From Allohoeflea poritis (GTDB lineage Bacteria; Pseudomonadota; Alphaproteobacteria; Rhizobiales; Rhizobiaceae), in NCBI RefSeq assembly GCF_027889715.1, contig NZ_JAPJZH010000002.1:186001-250000 (forward strand): a stretch of 64,000 nucleotides of DNA, read 5' to 3'. Both the position numbers and the translations under genes were made by a program. This document shows positions 46,026 through 55,588 of the stretch, in pieces. The notes under the pieces were generated by a model that saw only the letters and a program-made list of their open reading frames with translations, had not been told where the DNA came from and ran no database searches. The first letter of the stretch is position 1; each line of letters begins with the position of its first letter.

Positions 46026-46332
46026 GAGGTGGATACTTCTCCCGTCTGTGGCCGGACTTTCGATCCGGTCGATCATACAATTCGCTGTACAGGCGCCACT
46101 CCGCCGCCTGCGGCGAAGAAGTCCGTTTACCGAGGCCTCGGCTTTCCCTGGTGCTCCTCCGAAAATACGTCATGTCGACCAGCGCAAGCGGAAGCAGCAA
46201 CCCCGCCGATAGCGGCCGTCGATGATCCATCGTTTGAGTGCATGGTACGTAGCGGTCCCAAAAATTAAAACACCCCCGGACGTTTCCGTCCGGGGGCGCC
46301 GGTGCTGGCTGTGCTTGGGAGCAACACGGCAC
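46026..46332. other. Intergenic region of 307 bases
   Basis: No coding sequence is supportable here. It holds the strong terminator at 46273-46296 for the operon to the right, and presumably the promoter of the SnoaL-like gene on its left side; I see no clear promoter boxes. Confidence 0.6.
46273..46296 (-). terminator. Intrinsic terminator of the ABC/DUF917 operon
   Basis: A perfect 10-bp stem (CCCCCGGACG at 46273-46282 with CGTCCGGGGG at 46287-46296) closes on TTTC. Read on the minus strand it is followed by GTGTTTTAATTTT, a T-rich tract, and lies 36 bases past the last stop codon of the operon. Confidence 0.88.
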
Positions 46333-47910
46333 CTATTCGTCGCAGTTCCACCAGTAGCGCGAGAAATCGGTATCCCAGCTCTGCATGGGAACCCACTCAT
46401 AACCCTGCAGGCATTTGTTGGCGGCGAACCGTTTATTCTGCGTCAGCAGGAAGACATCCGACTGCATGTCATGCAGCTTTTGCTGGATGGTCTTGTAGAG
46501 TTCGTTCTGCTTGGCCGGGTCGGTCGTGCTGCGCGATTCATCGATCAGCGCATCGATTTCATCGCTCAGAACCCACTCCATCGAGGCCCAGGTGCCCTTC
46601 GCATTCGAGTGATACTGCACATAGAAGACCGAATCCGGCGACGGGTAGGTCGGACCGTAGAAGACCTGCGTGGCATTCGGCGAGGTTTCGATCGTCGTTG
46701 CCAGCTCGGTAATCCGGTTCCAGGGCTCCGGCTGCAGGTCCACCTCGAAACCGATGGATTCCAGCGCCGACTTGAACAGGAGGCCGATTTCTTCCTCGAA
46801 CGCCGTCTTGGCGACATAGCCGTGGCTGATCTTGATCGGCTCCTGGCCCGCATATTTCGACTTGGCGACTTCCGCCTTGGCCTTCTCCAGATTGTACTCT
46901 GGCGCCGGAAGCGTATCGAGATAGGCATCGGCAAAGACCGGCGCCAACGGCCCGTTCAACTGCCCACCCGGGAAGATCACCTCACGGATTGTCTCGTAAT
47001 CCATGGCATAGGCGATGGCCCTGCGGATGTGGACATCGTCCGTCGGCGGGAGCTGGTTGTTGAGCTTCAAGTAGAAGCCCGTCGCCGTGTCCGCCGAGAT
47101 GATCTTGTAGTCGGGCAGCTTCGAGATCGCCTCATAGGTCTCGACGCCCTGATATTGCGAGGACATGCCGAGCTCGCCCTTCTGGGCAAGCGCCTTGATG
47201 GTTGCTTCGTCGCGGGTCACCACGAAACGCAGCTCGTCGATCGGCTTCTGGTTGGGCCAGCCGGCGTGATAGTCGGCATAGCGGCTCATCATCATCTGCG
47301 CGCCGCGGGTCCAGCCGTCGAGCTTGTAAGGCCCGGCGCCGGCGGAATTGTCGGCGAGATAGGTTTCGCCCCATTCGCCGTCATTCTGCTCGGTGACCAG
47401 GTCCGAATTGACCGCCAGGATGAGCGGCGTGTTGGACAGGAACGGCGAATAGACGCGGTTGAGCCCGATCTCCACCGTCTGGCTGTCGACCGCCTTGACG
47501 TTTTCGGGACTGATCAGGTCCGCGAACAGATAGGACGGCCCTTCATTGATCGAAAGCAGCCGCTTCATAGAATAGACGATATCCTTGGCCTCGACCGGAC
47601 TTCCGTCCTGGAACGTGGCGCCGGCTTTCAGCTTGAATGTATAGGTCTTGTTGTCTTCCGAGACCGTCCAGCTCTCAGCAAGCTGCGGCACGACCTGCCC
47701 GGCGCCGTTGACCGTGGTCAGGCCGTCATAAAGGTTCACGGCGGCCATATATTCCGTGTAGTCGTTGATCTTGGCCGGATCGATGGTGCCGAAAATCTGC
47801 ACGGTGTTGACGACGAGCGTTACCTTGTCGTCCGCGATCGACGGCGAACCCAATGCCGTCGAGGCGACCAAAGCGGCCGCAAATGCCATTCCCTTCCTTA
47901 AGTTTCTCAT
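46333..47910 (-). CDS. ABC transporter substrate-binding protein, peptide/opine/nickel family (family 5)
   Basis: A 525-residue periplasmic protein. The start ATG at 47908-47910 has AAGGA before it and a signal peptide follows (MRNLRKGMAFAAALVASTALG, cleavage near PSIA). QLAESWTVSEDNKTYTFKLKAGATFQDGSPVEAKDIVYSMKRLL is the family 5 signature. It should capture the substrate for the permeases and ATPase encoded upstream; here it is the last gene of the operon, an unusual place. The ligand is likely a small peptide, opine or cyclic amide, given the hydantoinase-type genes between. Confidence 0.92.
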   Translation of the reverse strand: MRNLRKGMAFAAALVASTALGSPSIADDKVTLVVNTVQIFGTIDPAKINDYTEYMAAVNLYDGLTTVNGAGQVVPQLAESWTVSEDNKTYTFKLKAGATFQDGSPVEAKDIVYSMKRLLSINEGPSYLFADLISPENVKAVDSQTVEIGLNRVYSPFLSNTPLILAVNSDLVTEQNDGEWGETYLADNSAGAGPYKLDGWTRGAQMMMSRYADYHAGWPNQKPIDELRFVVTRDEATIKALAQKGELGMSSQYQGVETYEAISKLPDYKIISADTATGFYLKLNNQLPPTDDVHIRRAIAYAMDYETIREVIFPGGQLNGPLAPVFADAYLDTLPAPEYNLEKAKAEVAKSKYAGQEPIKISHGYVAKTAFEEEIGLLFKSALESIGFEVDLQPEPWNRITELATTIETSPNATQVFYGPTYPSPDSVFYVQYHSNAKGTWASMEWVLSDEIDALIDESRSTTDPAKQNELYKTIQQKLHDMQSDVFLLTQNKRFAANKCLQGYEWVPMQSWDTDFSRYWWNCDE

Positions 47911-47948
47911 TTTTTCCTTCTCCATTTCATTGTTGGATTTTTCGAAAG

Positions 47949-49037
47949 TCACGAGGGCAAATCCTCCAGAGGCGTGTAGGCCTGCGGGTAGCCGAAATAG
48001 GCGGGGCCGACGAGTTCGATCCCGGCTTCCGAGCGCCATTGCGCATCGCATGGAAGGCCGATCATCGTGATGGCCAGGCCGAAGCGCAGTTGCTCTGTCG
48101 TCACCGGCAGGCCACCATCCGCGTCGAGCGCGCAGATGAGATCCGGCGTCAGGGCCAGCGGCTGATCCTTTTCGTCCAGTGCGATCAGAAACTCGTTCTG
48201 GAAATCGACCCGGAACGTTCGGCCGTGATCGTCGTCCATGCCTTTGAGCACCGCCGTGCCGCGGGCAAAGCCGCCCTCGGTCCTGCGCTCGATATCGACC
48301 ACGCGGCCCGTGAACAGGCGCTTGCCGTTGAGTTTTTCGATGAGCGCTTGCGCGGGATTGCGGTTGTTCGCCCGCTCTCCGGTGATCACCTTGCCGATCT
48401 CGAAGATGAGCGACATCGTGTTGCGCAGGATGCCCTTCTTCACCTCGGCGCCGCTCATCGGATAGAGCGCCACCAGCGCCGATCCCCCCATTTCGATGGT
48501 CTGGGAGCGCGCAAGGCGTTCGGTCCACTGATTGGAGATGGCCTTGATGACGGAGCTGTTGCCCTTCTCATCGGCAATCACCATCGGCGTTGCCGCAACA
48601 TTCTGCATGGTAAAGCTCACCATCTGCAACTCGGGAAAGGCGCGCCCCATTCCGTCGCCATCGATGAGCGGCAGACCGGTTGCGGCGGCGACGGCAAACG
48701 GAATTGTCGAATTCAGCCCGCCCGCCTCGATGCAGATCAGCGCATCCGCCTTGCGGCCGAGGAACGCTTCGAGCTGCTCGAGCGCGCTGCGCGCCTCGCC
48801 GCCATTGGGCAGCTTCTCCAGCATGACCGTCGGCGCGCCCATCATGCACACGGGCACACACAGCCAATCATCCTCCACATCTTCCGGCGAGATCACCGTA
48901 ACCGGCCCGTGCTCGGCAATGGCCGACTGCGCCATCAGCTTTCCGATATAGGGGTCGCCGCCGCCGCCGGTGCCGAGGAAAGCGCCGCCCGTGGCGATCG
49001 CCTCCATCTCGTTTTCAGTAATCGTGTAGGCGCTCAT
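47949..49037 (-). CDS. DUF917 family protein (S-methyl-thiohydantoin desulfurase family), copy A
   Basis: A 362-residue DUF917 protein. GGAFLGTGGGGDPYIGKLMA near the N-terminus is the hallmark, followed by GLPLIDGDGMGRAFPELQM and TPDLICALDADGGLPV. Pfam now names the family for S-methyl-thiohydantoin desulfurase, and members often sit next to hydantoinase/oxoprolinase genes, as here. It shares the same layout with copy B, with which it overlaps by 4 bases, so the two arose by duplication and may form a heteromer. Cytoplasmic. Confidence 0.88.
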   Translation of the reverse strand: MSAYTITENEMEAIATGGAFLGTGGGGDPYIGKLMAQSAIAEHGPVTVISPEDVEDDWLCVPVCMMGAPTVMLEKLPNGGEARSALEQLEAFLGRKADALICIEAGGLNSTIPFAVAAATGLPLIDGDGMGRAFPELQMVSFTMQNVAATPMVIADEKGNSSVIKAISNQWTERLARSQTIEMGGSALVALYPMSGAEVKKGILRNTMSLIFEIGKVITGERANNRNPAQALIEKLNGKRLFTGRVVDIERRTEGGFARGTAVLKGMDDDHGRTFRVDFQNEFLIALDEKDQPLALTPDLICALDADGGLPVTTEQLRFGLAITMIGLPCDAQWRSEAGIELVGPAYFGYPQAYTPLEDLPS

Positions 49038-50173
49038 TTGCCTGCATCCTCCAATACGCGTTGCCGGTCTGCGACCGCATCCTCAAGCGGCAGGTAATTC
49101 AGATTGCCGAGACCGAAACCCGCCGGTCCGACCACCGCCAACGCTTCGGGCGTGCGCAGCAACGGATGGCACGGCAGTGCCAGCACGCTGATACGCTGGC
49201 CGTAGCGCAGCATCTCCGTGGTGATCGCCTCGCCGGTATCGATGTCGAGGATCACGATGAGATCCGGCACGATGACTTCCGTCTCGCCGTTGCGCTGGAA
49301 AACGAGATTCTCGTTCTGGATAATGATGTTGGCGACATCGCCTTCGTGATCGTCGAAGCCCTCGATCGCCGCCTCGCCGGCAACGAAGCCGCCGCGCAAT
49401 TCCCGTTTGACGTCGCTGATCTTGCCGGTGAAGACCAACTGGCCGTTCTCGAAATCGCAGATTGCCGCGACCGGGTCCTCGTTGCGCGCCTGCGCATTGC
49501 GCACCGCCCGCCCAAGCGCGATGGCGCGGCTGTAGGAATCGGGAATGCCGAAACGCTTGACGAAGACGCCCTGCATCGGGGCGCTGGCGAGTGTCGAGGC
49601 GCCGCCCTGGGAAATCACGCAGGCCCGCGCCAGACGCTCATGCCAAAGCTCGGATGCCGCGTGATCGAAGATCACCACATTGCCATGCAGGTCGCACATG
49701 ACGCTCGGCGTGCTGCGATGGCCGTAGATCGAAAAAGTCGTCATCTGCATCTCGGGAAATGCCCGGCCCATCCCGTCGCAATCGACGACCGGAAGATCGG
49801 CCAGCGCCGCCACGATCAGCGGCTCCATGGCGTTCTGCCCGCCAATTTCCTCGCAGGCGATGGCGTCGACCTTGATGCCGAGCCGCTGTTCCAGCGCCCG
49901 CACGCAGCGCAGCCCCTCGCGGCCTTCCTTGATGCGTTCATGGGAAATCAACGGCGCGCCGATACCGCCGAGCGATACGACCTTGGCGTCGTCCGGCAGC
50001 GCCTGCAGCGGCAATACCCGCATCTTGCGGCCCTCGCGCAGCACCTGCAAGGCGCGCAGCTTGCCGATATAGGGATTGCCGCCTCCGCCGGTGCCGAGGA
50101 TCGCGGCGCCGATTTCAAGCGCCTCGATTTCCTCTTCCCCGATCGAGATGAGGTCAGCCTGCCGCGACAGCAT
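49034..50173 (-). CDS. DUF917 family protein (S-methyl-thiohydantoin desulfurase family), copy B
   Basis: A 379-residue DUF917 protein with GAAILGTGGGGNPYIGKLRA, DLPVVDCDGMGRAFPEMQM and VPDLIVILDIDTGEAI. The start ATG at 50171-50173 overlaps the end of the HyuA-type gene by 20 bases. Its motifs parallel copy A, but the mid-region differs clearly (for example CEEIGGQNAMEPL against IEAGGLNSTIPF), so they are diverged paralogues rather than a recent duplication. Confidence 0.88.
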   Translation of the reverse strand: MLSRQADLISIGEEEIEALEIGAAILGTGGGGNPYIGKLRALQVLREGRKMRVLPLQALPDDAKVVSLGGIGAPLISHERIKEGREGLRCVRALEQRLGIKVDAIACEEIGGQNAMEPLIVAALADLPVVDCDGMGRAFPEMQMTTFSIYGHRSTPSVMCDLHGNVVIFDHAASELWHERLARACVISQGGASTLASAPMQGVFVKRFGIPDSYSRAIALGRAVRNAQARNEDPVAAICDFENGQLVFTGKISDVKRELRGGFVAGEAAIEGFDDHEGDVANIIIQNENLVFQRNGETEVIVPDLIVILDIDTGEAITTEMLRYGQRISVLALPCHPLLRTPEALAVVGPAGFGLGNLNYLPLEDAVADRQRVLEDAGK

Positions 50174-51725
50174 TGGCGCCCTCCATTTCGCCGACGACCT
50201 TGACGTGGATCCGCGTCGCATTGCCCGGCAGATAGGCGAGCGGCACATCCTCGCGCTCGATCGTCTCGATCGTTGCCGGCGCGGCACCGGATGCGATGGC
50301 CTTTTCCGTCGCCTCTTCTTCGGCCTGCTTCAGGCAGGCTTCGCGCGTCAGCCCGTTCTCCAGCGAGAAGATGCGGTCCACCTCGCCGCTGATCTGCGCG
50401 ATCGCGGCGCCGACGGCGTTGGCAACGGCAAAATTCTCCGGCCGGATGACTTCGAGATCGGCGAGCCGGTCGGGCATCAGGATCGAGCCGCCGCCCACCG
50501 CGATCACCGGGATCGGTTCAGGCGAAATACGGCTGCGCTCCACGGCCCGCTGCAGCAGCGTCGTGATTGCCGCGCGCGCCTTCTCTGTCGTATCGGCATC
50601 GAGGCCAGCCACGCGGGAGGCGTCGCCGATATCCGCTTCGCCCCGCGCCACGGCGATATCCGTCGCCGTCAGGGTATCGCCCCCGAAGACCAGCGCCTCT
50701 TCGGTGATGCGGAAGCCGACCGACTGCGGCCCGACGGTCACCTCTCCCTGATCGTTGGTGCGGACCAGCGATCCGCCGCCGAGGCCGACGGAAAAGACGT
50801 CCGGCATGCGGAAATTGGTGCGCACGCCGCCGATATCGACGACCGTTGCGGCCTGCCTCGGAAAGCCCTGCTGCAGGGCGCCCACATCCGTCGTCGTGCC
50901 GCCGATATCCACCACGATACCGCTGCGCTCGCCGGTCAGGAACGCCGCGCCGCGCATGGAGTTCGTGGGGCCGGAGGCAAAGGTCAGGACAGGAAACCGC
51001 TTGACCATTTCGGCGCCCATCAGCGTGCCGTCATTCTGGGTGATGAAGAACGCGCAATCGAGGCCGGCGGACGTCAGCGCCTCGGCAAAGGCATCCACCG
51101 TACGCTCGCTGAGCGCCAGCAGGCTTGCATTCATGATCGCCGCGCTCTCGCGCTCAAGCAGGCCGATGCGCCCGATATCGCTGGAAAGCACCACCGAAAC
51201 GTCCGGGCAGCGGCGCAGGATGTGTTCGCGCGCCGTCTTTTCCATTTCCTGGTTGATCGGGCTGAAGACCGAGCTGACGGAGGCCACCTTGATCTTGCGC
51301 GCATTGATGTCGTCGCAGATGCGGTCGAGTTCCTCCTCGTCGAGCGGCGCGATCTCCCGCCCGTCGAATTCGTAGCCGCCCCGCACGAGATAGCCGCTGT
51401 CGCCGGCGGCGACACGCAGATCCGCGGGCCAGTCGACCATCGGCGGCAGGCAGGCGGTCGCCGGCAGACCGAGCCGGATCGCGGCGACCGGATTGATGTG
51501 CTTGCGCTCGATCACCGCGTTGGTGAAATGCGTCGTGCCGATCATCACCTTGTCGATCTTGCTTCGGTCGACGCCCGACTTGCCGATCGCGCCTTCCAGT
51601 GCCTCCACGACGCCGCTGGTGACATCCTGTGTCGTGGATGCCTTGAAGCCGGCCAGCACGTCGCGTTCATGCATGATGACCGCGTCCGTGTTGGTTCCGC
51701 CTACGTCAATGCCCAGTCGATACAC
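50154..51725 (-). CDS. Hydantoinase A/oxoprolinase family protein (HyuA-like)
   Basis: A 523-residue ASKHA-fold protein. The phosphate loops are LGIDVGGTNTDAVI at the N-terminus and IVVDIGGTTTDVGAL in the second half; FASGPTNSMRGAAFL is typical of HyuA. The start is GTG at 51723-51725 with AAGGAG seven bases before. HyuA/oxoprolinase enzymes use ATP to open hydantoin- or oxoproline-like rings. No HyuB gene follows; its place is taken by two DUF917 genes. Confidence 0.9.
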   Translation of the reverse strand: MYRLGIDVGGTNTDAVIMHERDVLAGFKASTTQDVTSGVVEALEGAIGKSGVDRSKIDKVMIGTTHFTNAVIERKHINPVAAIRLGLPATACLPPMVDWPADLRVAAGDSGYLVRGGYEFDGREIAPLDEEELDRICDDINARKIKVASVSSVFSPINQEMEKTAREHILRRCPDVSVVLSSDIGRIGLLERESAAIMNASLLALSERTVDAFAEALTSAGLDCAFFITQNDGTLMGAEMVKRFPVLTFASGPTNSMRGAAFLTGERSGIVVDIGGTTTDVGALQQGFPRQAATVVDIGGVRTNFRMPDVFSVGLGGGSLVRTNDQGEVTVGPQSVGFRITEEALVFGGDTLTATDIAVARGEADIGDASRVAGLDADTTEKARAAITTLLQRAVERSRISPEPIPVIAVGGGSILMPDRLADLEVIRPENFAVANAVGAAIAQISGEVDRIFSLENGLTREACLKQAEEEATEKAIASGAAPATIETIEREDVPLAYLPGNATRIHVKVVGEMEGANAVAAG

Positions 51726-51752
51726 CGTACTCTCCTTGGTTCTCGCATGCGG

Positions 51753-53432
51753 TCAGACGGCGGTATCGGCAAGATACCGGCGTCGCTCCTCGATGCTGGT
51801 TTGTGGTTTCAGACGGTCTTCCTCGTCGCTCATCACCGGCACGGCCGCGATCAGCGCACGGGTATAGGGATGTTGCGGGTCCGCAAAGACCTGGCGCGGC
51901 TCGCCGCTCTCGACGACCTCGCCGCGCAGCATGATGGCGATGTGGCTGCAGAAATTGCGCATCAGCGACAAGTCGTGGGAGATGAACAGGAAGGTCAGAC
52001 CCAGATCGTCGCGCAGCTTCTGCAACAGATCGATGACATTCTTCTGCACCGACACGTCGAGCGCCGATGTCGGCTCGTCAAGCACGATGATCTTCGGGTT
52101 CGCCGCCAGCGCCCGGGCGATCGCCACGCGCTGCTTCTGGCCGCCCGACAGCTCGTGCGGATATTTCGAGATGTAATGCGGCTGCAGCTCGACATGCGCC
52201 AGCAATTCGTGAATGCGCTTTTCGACCGCATCGGCCCTGAGGCCGGCGAAACGCAGCGGCACGGAGAGAGTCTGGCCCACCGTCCGTTTCGGATTGAGCG
52301 AGGTTCCGGGGTTCTGGTAGACGATCTGGATCAGTTCCCGGAAATCGGGCCCCCGCCCCTTTTCGCCGACCGTGTCGCCATCAACGGTGATCGAGCCGGC
52401 CGTCGGCCGGATCAGCCCCATGATCATGCGCGCGACCGTTGTCTTGCCCGATCCGGACTCCCCCGCCAAGCCGAAGATTTCCCCCTTCGAGACCTGCAGC
52501 GATACGTCCTTGACCGCCAGATGCGACCGGCCGCGGCCGAACAGGAGTTTCTCGTCGAAGGATTTCGAGACGTTCGACAGGCTGACGATGGGTTCGGCAT
52601 CGACCGCCTTCTGATCCTCGACACCCGGGCCGTAGAGCGGCGGGATCGCCGCGATCAGCGCCTTGGTATAGGCCTGTTGCGGTGTGCGGAAGATGGTCTT
52701 GAGCGGGCCATGCTCGACGATCTCGCCATGGCGCATGACGTAGATGTCGTCCGCCATCTTGCGCACCACGCCGAGATTGTGGGTGATCATCAAAAGCGAC
52801 AGGCCATTGTCCGAGACCAGGCTGTTGATCAGCTTCATGATCTCGTCCTGGGTGGTCACGTCCAGCGCCGTGCCCGGCTCGTCGGCGATCAGCAGGCGCG
52901 GCTGGTGCAGCAGCGCCAGCGCGATCAGCACGCGCTGGCGCATGCCGCCGGAAAGCTGCGACGGATATGCATCGAAGATGCGTGCCGGATCGGAAAGCTG
53001 GACCTGCCGCAGCACCTGTTCGATGCGCCGGCGCCGGTCACGGGAATTGGACGTCTCGCCGAGCCTGCGGTCGGAGAAACGCAGGACATCGTCGAGATGA
53101 CGGCCGATGCGGAACACCGGATTGAAGGAGCTCAGCGGGTCCTGCATGATGATCGAGAAGGCCGTCCCCTTCATCGCTTCGCGTTTGCCCTGCGAAAGCG
53201 TCAGCACGTCCTCGCCGTCGAAACGGATCGTCCCGCTCTCCACGACGGCATTGTCCGGCAGCGTGCCGAGGATCGTCTTGCTGGTGACCGACTTTCCGGA
53301 CCCCGTCTCGCCGATCAGCGCGACCCGACCGCCCTCGGGGATTTTCAGACCGACATCCTTCAACACATTGTTGCGAATGCCGTAGGTCCGGAACGAGACG
53401 TTGAGGTTCTGGATATCCAACAGGTTGGTCAC
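51753..53432 (-). CDS. Peptide-type ABC transporter ATPase, two nucleotide-binding domains fused (DppD-DppF)
   Basis: A 559-residue protein with two complete ATPase domains. Domain one: ALIGETGSGKS, LSGGMRQRV, LLIADEP. Domain two: LAGESGSGKTT, LSGGQKQRV, IIVLDEP. Each is followed by the oligopeptide-type C-terminal segment (YTKALIAAIP; YTRALIAAVP). The GTG at 53430-53432 has GGAGG seven bases before; another GTG two codons earlier overlaps the permease stop. A single polypeptide therefore drives the importer made with the two permeases upstream. Confidence 0.93.
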   Translation of the reverse strand: MTNLLDIQNLNVSFRTYGIRNNVLKDVGLKIPEGGRVALIGETGSGKSVTSKTILGTLPDNAVVESGTIRFDGEDVLTLSQGKREAMKGTAFSIIMQDPLSSFNPVFRIGRHLDDVLRFSDRRLGETSNSRDRRRRIEQVLRQVQLSDPARIFDAYPSQLSGGMRQRVLIALALLHQPRLLIADEPGTALDVTTQDEIMKLINSLVSDNGLSLLMITHNLGVVRKMADDIYVMRHGEIVEHGPLKTIFRTPQQAYTKALIAAIPPLYGPGVEDQKAVDAEPIVSLSNVSKSFDEKLLFGRGRSHLAVKDVSLQVSKGEIFGLAGESGSGKTTVARMIMGLIRPTAGSITVDGDTVGEKGRGPDFRELIQIVYQNPGTSLNPKRTVGQTLSVPLRFAGLRADAVEKRIHELLAHVELQPHYISKYPHELSGGQKQRVAIARALAANPKIIVLDEPTSALDVSVQKNVIDLLQKLRDDLGLTFLFISHDLSLMRNFCSHIAIMLRGEVVESGEPRQVFADPQHPYTRALIAAVPVMSDEEDRLKPQTSIEERRRYLADTAV

Positions 53433-53434
53433 GC

Positions 53435-54310
53435 TCACACCTCCACGTCGAACATGTCGCGAAGGCCGTCGCCGAGCAGGTTGAAGCCGAGCGTCGCATA
53501 GAAGATCGCGAAACCGGGCGCCAGCACTTCCCACCACATTTCCGGCAGGAACTGGCGTCCGTCGGCAACCATCGAGCCGAGATCCGGCGTCGGCGGCTTG
53601 ACGCCGAGACCGAGGAAGGACAGCGTCGCGCCGAACAGGATCACGAAGGCCGCGTCCAGCGTCGTCTTGACCGAGATGACCGATACGCAATTGGGCAGGA
53701 TCTCCCGCGTCAGGACATGCCAGTGGCTGGCGCCGGCAAGCCGCGCCGCCTCGACGAAGTCTTCCGTGGCAATGGATTTCGACACCCGGTAGATCAGCCG
53801 CGCATGCCAGGTCCACCAAAGCAGCGTGATCGCCAGCATTGCGTTGACGAGGTTGGGCTCCAGCACATTGCCGATGGCCAGCGCCATGACCAGCGGCGGA
53901 ATGGCGAGCATCACATTGGTGAAGCCGGTGATGATCCGCTCCGTCATGCCGCTGAAATAGCCGGCTAGCATGCCGAGCGCCGTGCCGACCGGCACGGCCA
54001 CGCCAAGAACGCCGATGACGAGAAGCAGCGAGATGCGGAAACCGAAGATAACGCGCGTCAGGATATCCCGCCCGACCTTGTCCGTTCCCATCCAGTGGGC
54101 CGCGTCCGGGGGCATGTGCCGGTTGCGGAAATCGACCGTCGCCCCGACATCTTCCGGATAGGGTGCGATCAGCGGCGCGAAAATCGCCACCAGGATCACT
54201 GAGAGCACCATCAGCCCGCCGATCACCGCCGAGGGATTGCGCGAGAAGCGGTACCACGCCATGTAGCGGGCGGACAGGATCGTCGGCTGGTCGTTGGAGA
54301 CGGCTGACAT
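53435..54310 (-). CDS. Peptide-type ABC transporter permease (DppC-like)
   Basis: A 291-residue permease with about six helices. The N-terminal region has the family start (RFSRNPSAVIGGLMVLSVILVAIFAPLIAPY) and HWMGTDKVGRDILTRVIFGFRIS. The ATPase-contact loop is EAARLAGASHWHVLTREILPN. The ATG overlaps the stop of the other permease gene (TGATG), so they are coupled. Confidence 0.93.
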   Translation of the reverse strand: MSAVSNDQPTILSARYMAWYRFSRNPSAVIGGLMVLSVILVAIFAPLIAPYPEDVGATVDFRNRHMPPDAAHWMGTDKVGRDILTRVIFGFRISLLLVIGVLGVAVPVGTALGMLAGYFSGMTERIITGFTNVMLAIPPLVMALAIGNVLEPNLVNAMLAITLLWWTWHARLIYRVSKSIATEDFVEAARLAGASHWHVLTREILPNCVSVISVKTTLDAAFVILFGATLSFLGLGVKPPTPDLGSMVADGRQFLPEMWWEVLAPGFAIFYATLGFNLLGDGLRDMFDVEV

Positions 54311-55338
54311 CACTTCGCCTCCTTGAAGCGCAGCCGCGGGTCGATCGCCATCAGGACGATGTCGATCACCAGGTTGGCGACAACGAAGAAGAAGCCGGAG
54401 ACGAGCACCACGGCCATGACCGCATTGAGATCCTTCTGCAGGATCGATTCCAGCCCGTAGGAAGCAAAGCCGCCCCAGGAAAAGACGAGCTCGACGACGA
54501 AGGCGTTGCCGATCAGCGAGGCAAATTCCAGGCCCATGATCGTCAGCGGTGCGATGGACGACAGCTTGAGCAGGTAGCGGAAGACGATCACCCGGTCCGG
54601 CACGCCGAAGGATTTGAGCGTCAGCACATGATCGCGCCGCTGGTGCTCGATCATCGCCGAACGGGTGATCCTGGTAATCTGGCCGATGCCGGCCATTGCG
54701 AGCGCCATTGAAGGAAAGATCAGGTGCTGTAACGCGCTCCAGAATACCCGCCAATCGCCATGGACGACCGAGTCGACCAGGAGCAGGCCCGTCGGCCCGT
54801 CCGGCAGGTCCAGTGAATAATTGACCCGCCCGAGCACCGGCCAGTCGGATAGGAAATTGGCGGCAATCAACTGCAGCAATATGGCGAACAGGAAGCTCGG
54901 CATCGTCACGCCGACGATGGAGAAGAAACGCCCGACATTGTCGATCCAACTGTTGCGGTAGCGCGCCGTCATGACGCCGAGCGGTATGGAGACCGCGACG
55001 ATCAGAAGAACGGTGACAATGACCAGCTCGAGCGTCGCCGGCAGCAGGGCGGCGATTTCATCGCTCACCTGCCGGCCCGAAATCAGCGATTTGCCGAAAT
55101 CGCCCTGAATGCCGCGCCACACATAGTCCGTGTATTGCTGCCAGAGCGGCGCATCGAGCCCCATCTCCAGCCGCATCTCGTCAACCTGCTGCTGGGTCGC
55201 GCTGGGACCGAGCGCAATGCGCGCCGGATCGCCCGGAACGATCCGCGCCAGGATGAAGATCATCGCCGAGAGCACGAACATGACGCCGGCAAAGCCGACA
55301 AGGCGCTTGAGCATCAATTGGGCAGGATTTGTCTGCAT
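54310..55338 (-). CDS. Peptide-type ABC transporter permease (DppB-like)
   Basis: A 342-residue permease. It has VMFVLSAMIFILARIVPGDPARIALG at the N-terminus, and the ATPase-contact region RDHVLTLKSFGVPDRVIVFRYLLK. ATG 55338 gives a short leader before the first helix; ATG 55314 is an alternative; neither has a clear ribosome site. First gene of the importer/DUF917 operon; direct repeats lie 66-99 bases upstream. Confidence 0.92.
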   Translation of the reverse strand: MQTNPAQLMLKRLVGFAGVMFVLSAMIFILARIVPGDPARIALGPSATQQQVDEMRLEMGLDAPLWQQYTDYVWRGIQGDFGKSLISGRQVSDEIAALLPATLELVIVTVLLIVAVSIPLGVMTARYRNSWIDNVGRFFSIVGVTMPSFLFAILLQLIAANFLSDWPVLGRVNYSLDLPDGPTGLLLVDSVVHGDWRVFWSALQHLIFPSMALAMAGIGQITRITRSAMIEHQRRDHVLTLKSFGVPDRVIVFRYLLKLSSIAPLTIMGLEFASLIGNAFVVELVFSWGGFASYGLESILQKDLNAVMAVVLVSGFFFVVANLVIDIVLMAIDPRLRFKEAK

Positions 55339-55403
55339 GGCGGGCCCGGTTGAAATGGTGCCCCACAGAGTGAAACGCCGCATCCGCCGCCACAATCGCC
55401 GAA

Positions 55404-55437
55404 AGGTATAGGTTTTTCAAAAATAGGTATAGGTTTT
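55404..55437 (-). repeat. Two direct 13-bp repeats, 21 bases apart, upstream of the ABC operon
   Basis: AGGTATAGGTTTT occurs at 55404-55416 and exactly again at 55425-55437. A 21-base period places both on the same face of the helix. They sit 66-99 bases before the first permease start, the usual distance for an activator site, and directly downstream of the gene for a MalT-like LuxR regulator. Confidence 0.6.
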
Positions 55438-55588
55438 GTTCGCGTGCCGGGTGCCCGACGCAGTATTCGGGTCCAGGTTCGAAGGCAGACTTATCCGTTG
55501 CAGAAGGTGCAGATTCAGTTGGCCAACCGTCCTGGGTAACCCCCAGGCGGGCAGGTATTCTTTCGCCGGACCTGACGCTGGTGGCAGC

